In this document: piece by piece, positions 1-11,500 of the stretch | Layout of the letters: each line of letters opens with the position of its first letter | How positions within the stretch are numbered: the stretch's first letter is position 1 | DNA from: Zygaena filipendulae | Taxonomy: Eukaryota; Arthropoda; Insecta; Lepidoptera; Zygaenidae | Length of the DNA: 64,000 bases | Direction: 5' to 3' | Assembly (NCBI GenBank): GCA_907165275.2 | Contig: OU015670.1 | Span: 9,141,501 to 9,205,500, forward strand | Position numbers and translations under genes: made by a program | The notes under the pieces: model-generated | What the model was told of the DNA's origin: nothing | What the model saw: only the letters and a program-made list of their open reading frames with translations | Database searches by the model: none

Positions 1-647
1 TTTTGACGGATTAATAAAATAATCAGCGGACAAAGAAGTGGTATGAGCTAAGTTCGTAGAACGGAGATAGTAGTTAAGTACGGATGTTGCTTACTTTGTT
101 GCGCGACTAAGATACACCTATGTTCCGAGAATTCGTCGACACTGATAAATAATTGTTTAGACAACGCGTGCCTCGACGCGAGTCGAAAGGATGGATATAG
201 ACGAGAGATAACAAAGTACACAACTTATTCTAACTAGAATAGTATCACTTCACGATTTATAAATGCAAATACGATATAATTAATGTCTTCATAGAGTTCT
301 AGTAATAAGGATCGAGACTCACAGTAGAAGTAGGCTTGGAATTTGCATGCTGCTGGAGTTGAAGTGGTGTTCTGCGATGTCTGGCTCGTCGGTGCTGGAC
401 AACAGTCGAGGTGATGCCGGGTTTCGGCAACGGTTGTTCCTCTGGGTGCGCCGCTTACCGCACAGTGGACGATGACTAGATGATGGAGATGAGCACAAGG
501 TGTGCGTAGGATTTTCTGCAGGACACTTGGATGTTGACGATGATGATGGTGATGAGTTCAGGTCACTGGGTTCTTTTTCACGATAACACTAACACTTTCA
601 CTTGAGGCGTTCCCGGATCTCTTTCAGATCCCTTAAGCTGCCACCAA
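1..647 (-). mobile_element. Internal part of an LTR retrotransposon cut by the window edge (probable)
   Basis: This stretch adjoins the LTR-like block at 648..937. Read on the minus strand, the base after the LTR end starts a primer-binding-like sequence (TTGGTGGCAGCTTAAG, 632..647), as expected just inside a 5' LTR. No gag or pol reading frame is visible in these 647 bases, which would be the untranslated leader. The second LTR would lie left of the window, so the call cannot be confirmed here. Confidence 0.4.
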
Positions 648-937
648 TGTTATGAGGTTACTTTAGAAACACTTTTTAAAAAAAGATGTTTATTATACAC
701 ATAAATGATTTATTAAATAATTGGGAACTTTAGGTAATAATAGAGTTAGTTTAAGCAAATAGATTATGAACTAGTAATAGAGCAACCCAAAGTCATGGGG
801 AACCGTCCGTGACGGAGACTCGACCTGAACTGCCGGATGGACTGGCGATGCGCAGGAGTTAGAGATTGCTAGCTAAGCAGTATTAGATGAGGGGAGCGTG
901 ACGTAAGGGAGTTAGGGTGCATTGCATAGGTATAACA
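648..937 (-). repeat. Probable 5' LTR (290 bp)
   Basis: The block is bounded by TGTTAT and ATAACA, the short TG...CA inverted termini typical of LTRs. On the minus strand it contains an AATAAA signal (complement of 689..694) and is followed by a primer-binding-like sequence. It lies about 55 bp beyond the donor of exon 4 of gene A, so the element would be inserted in the next intron of that gene. With one LTR visible, a fortuitous match remains possible. Confidence 0.45.
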
Positions 938-991
938 GCTCGTCACTTTCAATTGTGTCATTGAATTCGAGTAACGAAGCTCTGAACTCAC

Positions 992-3900
992 CGTACCTTC
1001 GAAAATGTCTCCTCGTATGCTCCTTGAAAGAGGATTCCATGCTCAAAACTGATTTGCAAACTTCGCACATAAACGAACCCTCTTTCTGAAAAAGAAAAAG
1101 AGCGCTTGCAACTCAGTGGATAAACTTCAGAAACAAAAAGAACATCTGAATTGGCTGTAAGGATTAAGACTCCTTTGCCTTCCTCAAAAGGGGTAATATT
1201 AGCAAAAAAAAACGTGACAAGAAGAAATGAAACCTACTTATTGCGTAAGAATTTTTTCGTTCAAAAACGTTACTTTCAAATTCGACCTTGAAATTTTATC
1301 TTAAATGAAATGTGATTGAAATACCCGCATTTGAAAGATACTGGGTTCCTAACGTAGTTTCCATATTATAACTTGTTTTGTATTTTATAATGAGAACACT
1401 TTTGATAAGTATTTTAGATATTTTAAGACGTATTACGTTCTGTTCTCCGTCTCTTCATTCCTTTGAAATACATATACTTTTACCATGTTTTTCTAAAGGC
1501 TTTAACACAAGTTACTCAGTCTAATTTTATATAGATAAACTTTAGGATATCCTAACAATATTTCGAAATTTTATTAAATTTTTTTTTTCTATCCTACCCG
1601 TTACCTTGTTGTGTCTTTTATCGATATGATCTTGCAACGTCAGCTCAAAATCGAAACCAGTGATGCAACTTTCACATTTATACGGTAATTTCAGATATGA
1701 CTCCTTCAATGCGTCCTTCTTTCGTTCAGCCAACATCTCTTCGTGACTCAATATCACCGTTTTTATTCTACCCTCATACTTTCCTTGCAAAGGCACAGCT
1801 TTGTTTTTAACTTTTTTAGTCTGCGACGAAGTTTTTCTTCTCTTTTTAGTCTGTGACTTCTTACTGTTCTTGAACTGTGACAGCGGAATGTCGTTTTCGA
1901 AATCCGAATCTTCGTGTTCGATTTTTAATTCGATCGCAATTTTGGTCGATAGTTTATTTTCTGAATCATCCGGGTAAAGGTTTGCGTGTTTGCCATCATT
2001 TATGATTTGTATAGGTTCAGAGTTGATTGTATGCAAGATTTCCATTTTAGACCTGTTTAATCGATTTTTGATTTCCCTGTTAATGTTTTCCGACTTTGTG
2101 TAGGGAAGCTGGAAAGAAAATAGATAATTGGGTACTTTCTGGGGTATGAAAATCAAAATTCCAATTAGTCCGTTAGTTATAATATAAAAATAATAAAAAA
2201 ATAAACACTCGTTTTTTGCTTTTTCAAATTTATGAAAACAAACATAAGTAGAAGAACACTAAAGTTTAGGGTGGGGGACTCGTGACGTCATTATTCGGTA
2301 TAAGCCCCGTACAAACTGCACTGGGTTGTGACGTCACGCGAAATTTCAACTCAATGTATCGCCGTTATTTTTTTATTAGGTAAAAAAAAAGAAAATATAC
2401 GTGTCCGATATTTTTTATTAATCTACACGACGCGACGGACTAAAAAAATTTAGTCAAGTAGCAAATTGGTCCTTAGATCCGGATAGTATCTAAAAAGAAT
2501 TCACTCTCACGGGACGGGATGGCGGACCACTAAATTCAGCATTACAGAAAAGTTACTCCTAATCCTTACTATTATATTATAAATGTGAATGTGAGTGTAA
2601 TTTCTTGTTTGTTACACTTTCACGCCTTAATTACTCAATCGACCATCATGAAATTTCGCACACACGTTGCCAGGGGTTCAAAAAAAGACATAGGGTAATT
2701 TTCATCCCGGAATTCCAGTGGAAACTCCGAAATGAACGCGGATGAAACCGCAGGGAACAGCTAGTTAAATGATAAAGTAAAATACCTGGTACGCCAACGC
2801 CATATTGCTCTCTTCCACTTGTCTCTTGAATAAATGTATCTTCTTAATGAGCGCATGGCACAGGTGGCACACGAGTGACGACGGGTCCCACTGTAGTTAA
2901 AAGAAATTTAATTGTTGCTTTTATGTATGTAATGCCAACTCCGATTTCGGTGCCGACTCCTATTTCGGTGCCGACTCCTATTTCGGTGCCGACTCCGATT
3001 TCGGTGCCGACTCCGATTTCGGTGCCGACTCCGATTTCGGTGCCGATTCCGATTTCGGTGCCGACTCCGACAAACAAAATTAAAAAAAAACTACTATCTT
3101 AACATCCATTTTATAAAATTAAATAACAGACACGTACCTACCTAAATTTTGCTTATTCAAATTAATGAAAATAGAATAGAATAGAATAGAATAGAATACA
3201 CTTTATTGTACACCAAAATAATTTTACAGTGTGTTTACAGAAACTTATAACTAAGGGCATACAAAAGGCGGTCTTATCGCTTTACTAGCGATCTCTTCCA
3301 GACAACCTTTGGGTGGATAGGACAAATACAGAAAATATTAGTTGAAGTGCATTAAAGGTTGAGTGGGGGGCTTGTGACGTCATAACCATGTATAAAGTGT
3401 ACCAAGGCGTGACGTCACGCAACATTTTGACTGAATATTTCGCCATTATTTTTTTATTTTGTGAAAAAAAAAATTAAGTGTCCAATATTTGTATTAATCA
3501 ATGTGGCAGACTGAAAACTAAAATGAGACAACTTTTTACAATAACTTTTCCATTTAATATTAATAAGACCTATCCAATGATATTATATTGTGCTCTACAA
3601 GCTTGTAACGAGGCTTCTATATGCCACTCGTTATTTATTTCTAACTATTAATTTTTTTTAAATGTTCTTTTTACATTCAAGAAATTGATGTCTATATTTT
3701 GACAGAACGCAGACTCCTTACTTACATACATCTAAAAGATTGTATTCCCAAAAATTAATTTATCTTTTACCCGAATAAATAGTTTAAAATGGTATTATAT
3801 TGTTGGGAGTTAGATAAGTATGGAAATAAATATTTAAATTACTGAGTTTCGAGAGACTTTTAGAAGTAGCTGCTGTATCGAAACTATAGATACATAGTTT

Positions 3901-4524
3901 GAAGTATGATTTTTTTCTTCAATCCTTTCATTGAGCTGGCGGCTAGTTCAAGGAATACTTTACTTACGAACCTGACAAGCTTACAGTAAATTTATATGTT
4001 TGGGAATTTTCTACAAAATTCAAAATACAAAAACCCATACAAAAATTGCTCCTCCTAAATGAAACTTTAGATCCGTGCCTACCTTTTAGATTGTAAGTAA
4101 ATAGGTTTTCTCAGTTTAGTAAATAAATTAATAAAGACATGTGTATCCCATCTGACATTATATTATAACTAGATTAAAAAAATATTAGTATTTTGTAAAT
4201 TTCATGCTAAGTGCCAATATAAAACAAGCTTACTATACCTACTCCTACAAGATTATTTCAAAAGCAAAGGAACTTAATAAAAAAATTTGTTACTAGAATT
4301 CTACTAATAAGTAAAGGCATTTCCATGCCGATGCCGTTGTCAATTTACATAGAATTATTTACCTTAATTTTAACTATATCAGCAAGAATTTCACTATGGT
4401 TGCAAGTAGCCAACTTTATGAAGGATACATTTTGAACTAGACAACATACACATACATTGTGCTGCGGTATCAAATCTTGATTTTGACTGAAATCTAGTAA
4501 ACTTTTATCTAAAAACTGCGACAT
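992..4524 (-). CDS. Gene A: ZAD-C2H2 zinc-finger protein (5' part, four exons; continues to the left)
   Basis: Seen: exon 1 4524..4363 (ATG at 4524), exon 2 2890..2786, exon 3 2108..1605, exon 4 1085..992. All have GT/AG borders and phases 0, 0, 0, then 1, giving 288 codons. Exons 1-2 encode the ZAD. Exon 3 encodes a linker (FENDIPLSQF; basic KKRRK; LSHEEMLAER) and finger 1 (YKCESC...HIDKRH). Exon 4 encodes finger 2 (FMCEVC...HTRRH). Known: ZAD domains dimerise insect zinc-finger regulators in the nucleus. Inferred: a DNA-binding regulator of the same type as genes B-D, whose exon 3/4 junction it shares. Remaining fingers should lie left of the window, beyond an LTR element in the following intron. 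It is divergent from gene B. The second ZAD cysteine pair is CHLC rather than the usual CWEC. Confidence 0.82.
2126..2466. mobile_element. 330-bp-class MITE, terminal variant AATTGGGTACTT
   Basis: The internal core (AGTCCGTTAGTTA..., two TGACGTCA words, CGCCGTTATTTTT, a GACGGACTAAAAA end) is shared with 8780..9109, 24537..24867, 40517..40846, 42505..42835 and 60900..61227. Its outer ends (AATTGGGTACTT; GCAAATT) match the copy at 42505..42835. It begins about 18 bp upstream of the exon 3 acceptor of gene A. No transposase is encoded. Confidence 0.7.
2568..2764 (+). repeat. CCCGCGGG-type short retroposon copy
   Basis: It follows the window-wide pattern: TATTATATTATAAATGTGAA start, then a CACTTTCACGCCTTAA word, TCATGAAATTTCGCACAC, CATAGGGTAATTTTCATCCCGG, and a GAAACCGCAGGG...ACAGCTAGTT end. 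This is the commonest interspersed repeat in the window. It probably represents the 3' part of a LINE or a SINE derived from one; the exact family is not assigned. Confidence 0.65.
2786..4524 (-). CDS. ZAD module of gene A (exons 1 and 2)
   Basis: Exon 1 (54 codons) contains the first cysteine pair, HNVCVCCLV, and ends in ILADIVKIK before a GTAAAT donor at 4362. Exon 2 (35 codons) starts after a TACAG acceptor with WDPSSLVCHLC and runs through the helix FKRQVEESNMALAYQ. The intron falls between the two cysteine pairs, exactly as in genes B, C and D. Both exons are AT-rich and too short to stand out as ordinary ORFs. Confidence 0.8.
2939..3070. repeat. 18-bp minisatellite in intron 1 of gene A
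   Basis: About seven tandem copies of TCGGTGCCGACTCCGATT with C/T variants. It lies about 50 bp upstream of the gene A exon 2 acceptor (2891). Short open frames on both strands here are repeat artefacts. Confidence 0.85.
3173..3330. repeat. Retroposon tail with (AGAAT)n and a second degenerate MITE fragment nearby
   Basis: An (AATAG)n run at 3173..3200 is followed by ACTTTATTGTACACC..., which resembles the antisense 3' end of a non-LTR element; similar words (ACAAAAGGCGG) recur at 60560..60630. At about 3355..3530 a degenerate 3' half of the TGACGTCA MITE follows. Otherwise 3531..4362 is AT-rich intron in which I see no gene. Confidence 0.45.
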
Positions 4525-5174
4525 TTCGACTTGTTTTTACAATAATATTTTACGTTTAACTACAACTTACAACAGCCATTCTATTTTGGTGCACACTGCA
4601 CATAAAGTCACAAAACGTAGTAATTATATGATCTTTGCTGCACACGACGATAACGATTAACGACAATCGAGTATCGACTAGGGATAAAACGATACTAGTT
4701 TTAAGTACCTACCTACTTACTCGATACATTCCTTGCGATACCAAGTACTTTTTGTATCGATACTTTGAATCTAAGCAAAGAAATTAATACTCTCTGACGA
4801 ATCTAAGTATCAAGTAAGTAGGTAGGTATCGGTCAAAAGTACTCGTATCGATATACCAGTATTACGATTAAGGTTCAACTGTGAAGAGTTGCAGGCTGCC
4901 AAAAGTACCGGCAAAGCATCGAAAATCGAAATGCATCTCACCACTGCATTTCGAGAAAGATACAACTAAATTGGCTATATGGACTTAGCTTCCTTTGCCT
5001 TCCCCATTGGGGTAAATTTACAAAAAAAACCTGTATCTGGCATCGGGAATCGGGATTCGGGCTGTATTTTTTTGTATTTTTTTACATTTGTTTCTGTAAT
5101 CCCGTAATTTTTCAATTTTCATATTTCTCATTAAGTAAATTAAAAAAAATAGAAGAAAATATTTTAATAAAACT
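4525..5174. promoter_or_regulatory. Shared divergent promoter region of genes A and B, with two TATCGATA motifs
   Basis: 650 bp separate the two start codons. Two perfect TATCGATA octamers lie at 4755..4762 and 4846..4853. This is the DRE element bound by DREF in Drosophila housekeeping and chromatin-gene promoters. Further TCGATAC words and an imperfect foldback (ACCTACCTACTTACT at about 4705 against AAGTAAGTAGGTAGGT at about 4811) surround them. Use as a bidirectional promoter is inferred from layout and motif, not shown. Confidence 0.55.
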
Positions 5175-5529
5175 ATGTCCTCTTCGAATTTAAATTTCTG
5201 CTCTGGCTGTCTAAGTTCGGAGCGTAAGATGCAACTTCTAAACAAATATTGGAATAAACAGTGTTTTGTAGGAATTCTAAATGAAATATCGGTAATTAAA
5301 TAACAAAATAATTAATTTAATCCATTACTTACTGAATACCGTCGAATTAGTTTAGAAATATCTTCATACGAGTCCATTTTAACGTTTAATATTTACGCCT
5401 CAGATGCCGCAAACAGGAATGAATCCTGTGTGGTTGTGTTGGGAATGCGAAGCCCTGCTCACGCGTTTTACGAAGTTCAAGCATCAAGTCAGACATTCCT
5501 ACAAAATGTTGCATGAATATGCCAAAGAG
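5175..5529 (+). CDS. ZAD module of gene B (exons 1 and 2)
   Basis: Exon 1 (39 codons) reads MSSSNLNFCSGCLSSERK... to GILNEIS, then GTAATT. Exon 2 (42 codons), after a CGCCTCAG acceptor, reads MPQTGMNPVWLCWECEALL... to LHEYAKE, then GTAAAT. CSGC and CWEC are the four zinc ligands of the treble-clef ZAD fold, and the following basic helix is the usual dimerisation helix. The start was chosen because it gives the normal few residues before the first cysteine pair. Confidence 0.88.
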
Positions 5530-8500
5530 GTAAATAGTTAAATATGGAATACTGGAATTCCCGCGAGAACTCCGAAATTACCGCAGGGGAAACTGCGGGA
5601 GACAGCTAGATAACAATAAAAGCCCAGTCAAGTATTTAATAATAATAATAATAATCATTTATTACCAACTAGCTGTGCCCCGCGGTAAAATCGGAGTTCC
5701 CGCAGGAATTCTGAGATAAAAAGTACCCATGTGTTAATCTGATGTATAAGCTATATTATTGTAAAGTTTCATGTAAATCCATTCAGTAGTTTTTGCATGA
5801 AAGAGTAACAAACATCCATCCATGATCCATCCATACATTCTTACAAACTTTCGCATTTATAATATTAGTAGGATTAATTAAGGAAACATTGCATTGGAAT
5901 TAAAACTATTTAAAGTAAAAACAAACTCAAAGTTTAGCGTCATTAATATTTAAGCTGGTCCTCACCGTTTTTTGTCCATATGGGTTAAATTACCACAAAC
6001 CCTTAAATGTTTCTTGTTTGAAAAGATTTTAAATTTCCAATTTGCATGACTATCTTCAGAATTAAGTCTGGTAATTGCATTAAATTGTTTAACCTTTCTA
6101 AACTTTCTTATTTCCATAAAAGAAGTCTTGGCTTATATTATTTAGGAATAATGTAGCAATGGTGAAAGAATTTTTGAAATCGGTCTAGTAGTTTAACAAA
6201 ATATTTTAACAAACAAACAATAAATCAAATCTTTCCCCTTTATAATATTAGTTTAGATAATGAGAGTATCATATAAAACACATTCACAATTGAAGCACAA
6301 AACCCCAATGTGTGGTTGAAACAGCAAAAAAACTACGCACACATAATATTTAGTCTTATTTGCCTTACTCAAACTCACTTTGGTTTTGTTTGTGTGTATA
6401 ATTTCTATTGTAAAGTAATTTTTTATTATTTATTTATTCAGACATAATTACAACATGACAGCTATCCTTACTATTTAAGTCAGAAAGCGAGTTTGTTTGT
6501 TTTTTACACTTTCACACCTTAACTGCTCAACTGATCACCATGAAATTTTACAGACATACATAGAGTCCTTTTTATATCAAAATTCCTGCAGGTTCTCCAA
6601 AATTTAATAAAGTTAAATATGGATGTTACAGAACCTCAATCTATTGGAATCGCAAAAGAAATCAACATTAAGAACTCAAAAACAATTCCATATAACAATA
6701 AATTCCATAGAAACAAACTGTGTTTCCAATTTGATGTTGGAATGTCAGATGATAGCAGATGAAACCAGGGTAAAAAGTGAAACAGATGTATCAGACTATG
6801 TTGTCATTGGATGTGAACATAAAGAAAAATTAGAAAATCCAACACCAGAATTGTTCACAGACAAAACTAATGTTAAATCTGAAATTGATGATACATCTTT
6901 GAACTCAGACGAAGACAGCGAGTTTCTTATTGAAATCAGTAGGAAATCGAATACCCCTTCTGTTGATGAAAACAAAGAACTGACCTTCAATGATGATAAA
7001 GAAGTCAAATCTGAAACTAAGGACGTTTCAGACACAAAACACTGTTCCCGAAGGAAAAATAAGAAAAATACAAAAATCAAAGCCACAAAAAAAAAGAAGA
7101 GAAAAGCAGGAAATTCTGAGATCTACGAAGAGATAGAGTTGACCAGAGAAGAGTTGGAAGAAGAGAGGAGAGTTTTGTTGAGTTCTGAAGACTTTATGAA
7201 TGCGGTGTTCAAATGTGACAAATGTATAGTGTCGTTTCCTAATCGAGAGGATTTGAAAGATCATATCTATGGAAAACATGAACAGGTGTGTACTCCTCAC
7301 GTGGTACATCTATAGTCTATTAAAGTGTCTGTCTGTAAAATCGCGATGACAGCCTTCTGTTGAGTTGGCAATTACTTTTATGCTATTCAAATTAAAAATA
7401 ATCCTACTAATAAACGCGAAAGTTTATAAGTATGTATGGATGGATGGATGGATGTTTGTTACTCTTTCACGTAAAAACTACTGGATGGATTTAAATGAAA
7501 CTCTACAATAATATACCTTATACATCAGATTAACACATAGGGTACTTTTTATCCCAGAATTCCCATGGGAACTCAGAAATTAACGCGGGTGAAACCGCGA
7601 GGCACAACTAGTATAATATATTAGTTACTACCTACACCCATGCTATGTGACAAATTTTTACTCCAACGTTCCCTCATTTGACTTATACGGTGTGCGGCAG
7701 GTAACGAAGCACCGGTGTCCGGTGTGCGAGTGCTACCTCCCCACGGAGGCGTCGCACAGCTACCACGTGGGCAGGCACACTACCCGCTTCCAGTGCGGGC
7801 CGTGCGGCCACCGCAGCGGCACCAGGTCGGCCGCCACCAGGCACTACTACACGGAGCACTGTCACAGGTGACTTAACGACTAGTGGTATACATTGCTGGC
7901 TGTTCCCTGAAGAAAGAAAAGGAAAAGGAGTTTATTGGTCCCCACATAAAAGGTACAAAATAAGAGACAGAAAAAATAGAAACTTATGAAGGAGGTAGAA
8001 GGGTGTGCTGTGCGGGGGCCGATCGGTCACTGTCTCAGCATAAAGTTTCACCCGTGATAATTTCGGAGTTTTCGCAGGAATTCCAAAATAAAAAGTACCC
8101 TATATGAGCATAGACTAGCAGTTCCCTGCAGTTTCACCTGTGTTAACTTACGTACGTGGCCACCATTTATCAGCTAAGAAAGGTTTTGATCCTGGAGTTC
8201 CCGAGAGACTCCCGTAACTCAAGCGGGTAGGACCAGCTAACTTGTTTACGTGAGCTAATAATTGACTTATGTGTTTTGTTTCCAGTACAGACATAGATCA
8301 AGCGGTGCAAGAAGATTTGATAGAGAATGGTGATGAAGCACCTCCGGCATCAGAAGACATCAGGTACTTGAGTGAGCTTGCTTCAGCAAAAATTGCCTCA
8401 CTGACGATGCTATTTGTAAACTGATGTATACAAATTGCTTAGACAAATCATACAAATTGCCTGACTGACAAGCTGTAAACGGACGAATTATACAAATTGC

Positions 8501-11500
8501 CTGGCTGACGACACTACAAACGGAAGAAATATACAAATTGCCTGACTAGCGACACGGTAAACGGACGAATTATTTAAATTGCCTGACTGACGACACCGTA
8601 ACTGACTAATTATACAAATTGCCTGACTAACGACGTTGTGAACGGACGAATTATACAAATTATCTTACTGGCGGCACCGCAAACGGACGAATAATACAAT
8701 TTGCCAGACTAACGACACGGTTAACGGACGAATAATTTAAATTACCTGACTGACGACACTATAAATAGACGAATTATACAATAGGGATGTGGACTACTTT
8801 TGAAAACCAAAATTCTAATTAGTCCGTCAGTTAGAAAATAAAAAAACAATAGACACGTATTTTTTGCTTTTTTAAATAAATTAAAATATACAGAGATAAA
8901 GCGCATTAAAGTTTAGGGTGAGGGGCTCGTGACGTCACTAACCCTAAAACCGCCATACAAACTGTCAGAATAGTGACGTCACGCGAAATTTCAACTCAAT
9001 ATATCGCCGTTATTTTTTGATTACGTAAAAAAAGAAAAAATACGTGTCCAATATTTTTTAATAATCTACAAGACGGACTAAAAAGTAAAAATGAGTCCAC
9101 ATGCCCATTAATGGCTAAAATGCTGCTACACGTGGTGTCTGCGACCGGCAGCGGCGCGCCGGCCCCCCACCCGTGCGCGTCTTGCGACCAGACGTTCCCG
9201 AGCCGCGCGGCGCTGCGCGAGCACGCGGCGACGCACCGCGGTGCGGGCGCGGGCGCGCGCTACCCGTGCGCCTCGTGCGACAAGACGTTCCGCTGGCGCA
9301 CGTCGCTGCGCAAGCACGCCGAGACGCACCGCATCGCCGCCGGCGACCAGCGCCGCCCCTACTGCGAGGTGTGCCGGTGAGTGGGGGGAGGGGACATGCC
9401 TACCTTGAATTTTATTTACGTTTCATAAACTTTACACCCGCGGCAATTTCGGAGTTCACGCGGGAATTCCGGGATAAAAAGTACCCTATGTCCTTCTCTG
9501 TACCCCTGACAACGTGCATGCCAAATTTAATCCAAATCCATTCAGCCATTTTTGCGTGATTGAGTTACTTGAAAGCCAGTTCCCATCCCCATTCCAGGTT
9601 GGCAACGCACCTGCATGCCTTCTGGTGTTGCAGATGTCTATGGGCGGCGGTAATCACTTACCATCAGGTGTACCACTTGCCCGTTAAAAAAAATACAAAC
9701 ATCCAAACATCTAAACAACCAAACACCCAAACACCCACACTTTCACATTTATAATGAGGTCGTCAATCAGGCAATTTGTATAATTCGGCTGTTTATAAAT
9801 GGCATCGTTGATCGGGCAATTTGTATAATACGCTTGAAACTTGTCGTCAATCGGGCAGTATGTTTAGTTGCCTGTTTGCTGACAGCGTCGTTCCCACTGT
9901 CACGACGTGTTTATTTATTTATTTATTTATTTAATGTGTTAATGTTGCAATGGTTGCAGCAGAGCTCAATGATAGTCAATTAGCACTTTCTCTCCTTTCT
10001 ATAAAGTACAAATTGCCTAACGTTTGTAAACGAATTAATTATAAAAATTGCCTCCGACATTTAGGTACTTGAGTTACAACAAATTATTGACGAGAGCGGT
10101 GTGTCCCCAGGCAGTCGTTCACGGCGACATACAATCTTCAGAAGCATTTAAAAGCGAGCGCCAAGCATCAAATACAATTGAAGTTGAGGTGATTATATAC
10201 TGTTCCTATATTTCCGCGAGGATACGAGCTATGAATAAATGATTTACACGATTTTGCATGACAAGTTAGAAAATCGCACTTATTATTAACTGTGTTGTAT
10301 CTTGGTACAGGAAACTGGGCGAGCCGCAGCCGGGCGCGGCGCCGGACACGCAGCTGCAGGCGCGCATCGACGTCATCAAGAGCGCCGTGATGGCGTCCCG
10401 GCAGCTGCACGCGTGCGCGCAGTGCGGCCGCCGCTTCCAGTGGCGCGGCAACCTGCTGCGGCACCTGCAGAGCCACCGCGCCAGGTGAGCGGGGGCACGT
10501 CCCGGCAGCTGCACGCGTGCGCGCAGTGCGGCCGCCGCTTCCAGTGGCGCGGCAACCTGCTGCGGCACCTGCAGAGCCACCGCGCCAGGTGAGCGGGGGC
10601 ACGTCCCGGCAGCTGCACGCGTGCGCGCAGTGCGGCCGCCGCTTCCAGTGGCGCGGCAACCTGCTGCGGCACCTGCAGAGCCACCGCGCCAGGTGAGCGG
10701 GGGCACGTCCCGGCAGCTGCACGCGTGCGCGCAGTGCGGCCGCCGCTTCCAGTGGCGCGGCAACCTGCTGCGGCACCTGCAGAGCCACCGCGCCAGGTGA
10801 GCGGGGGCACGTCCCGGCAGCTGCACGCGTGCGCGCAGTGCGGCCGCCGCTTCCAGTGGCGCGGCAACCTGCTGCGGCACCTGCAGAGCCACCGCGCCAG
10901 GTGAGCGGGGGCACGTCCCGGCAGCTGCACGCGTGCGCGCAGTGCGGCCGCCGCTTCCAGTGGCGCGGCAACCTGCTGCGGCACCTGCAGAGCCACCGCG
11001 CCAGGTGAGCGGGGGCACGTCCCGGCAGCTGCACGCGTGCGCGCAGTGCGGCCGCCGCTTCCAGTGGCGCGGCAACCTGCTGCGGCACCTGCAGAGCCAC
11101 CGCGCCAGGTGAGCGGGGGCACGTCCCGGCAGCTGCACGCGTGCGCGCAGTGCGGCCGCCGCTTCCAGTGGCGCGGCAACCTGCTGCGGCACCTGCAGAG
11201 CCACCGCGCCAGGTGAGCGGGGGCACGTCCCGGCAGCTGCACGCGTGCGCGCAGTGCGGCCGCCGCTTCCAGTGGCGCGGCAACCTGCTGCGGCACCTGC
11301 AGAGCCACCGCGCCAGGTGAGCGGGGGCACGTCCCGGCAGCTGCACGCGTGCGCGCAGTGCGGTCGCCGCTTCCAGTGGCGCGGCAACCTGCTGCGGCAC
11401 CTGCAGAGCCACCGCGCCAGGTGAGCGGGGGCACGTCCCGGCAGCTGCACGCGTGCGCGCAGTGCGGCCGCCGCTTCCAGTGGCGCGGCAACCTGCTGCG

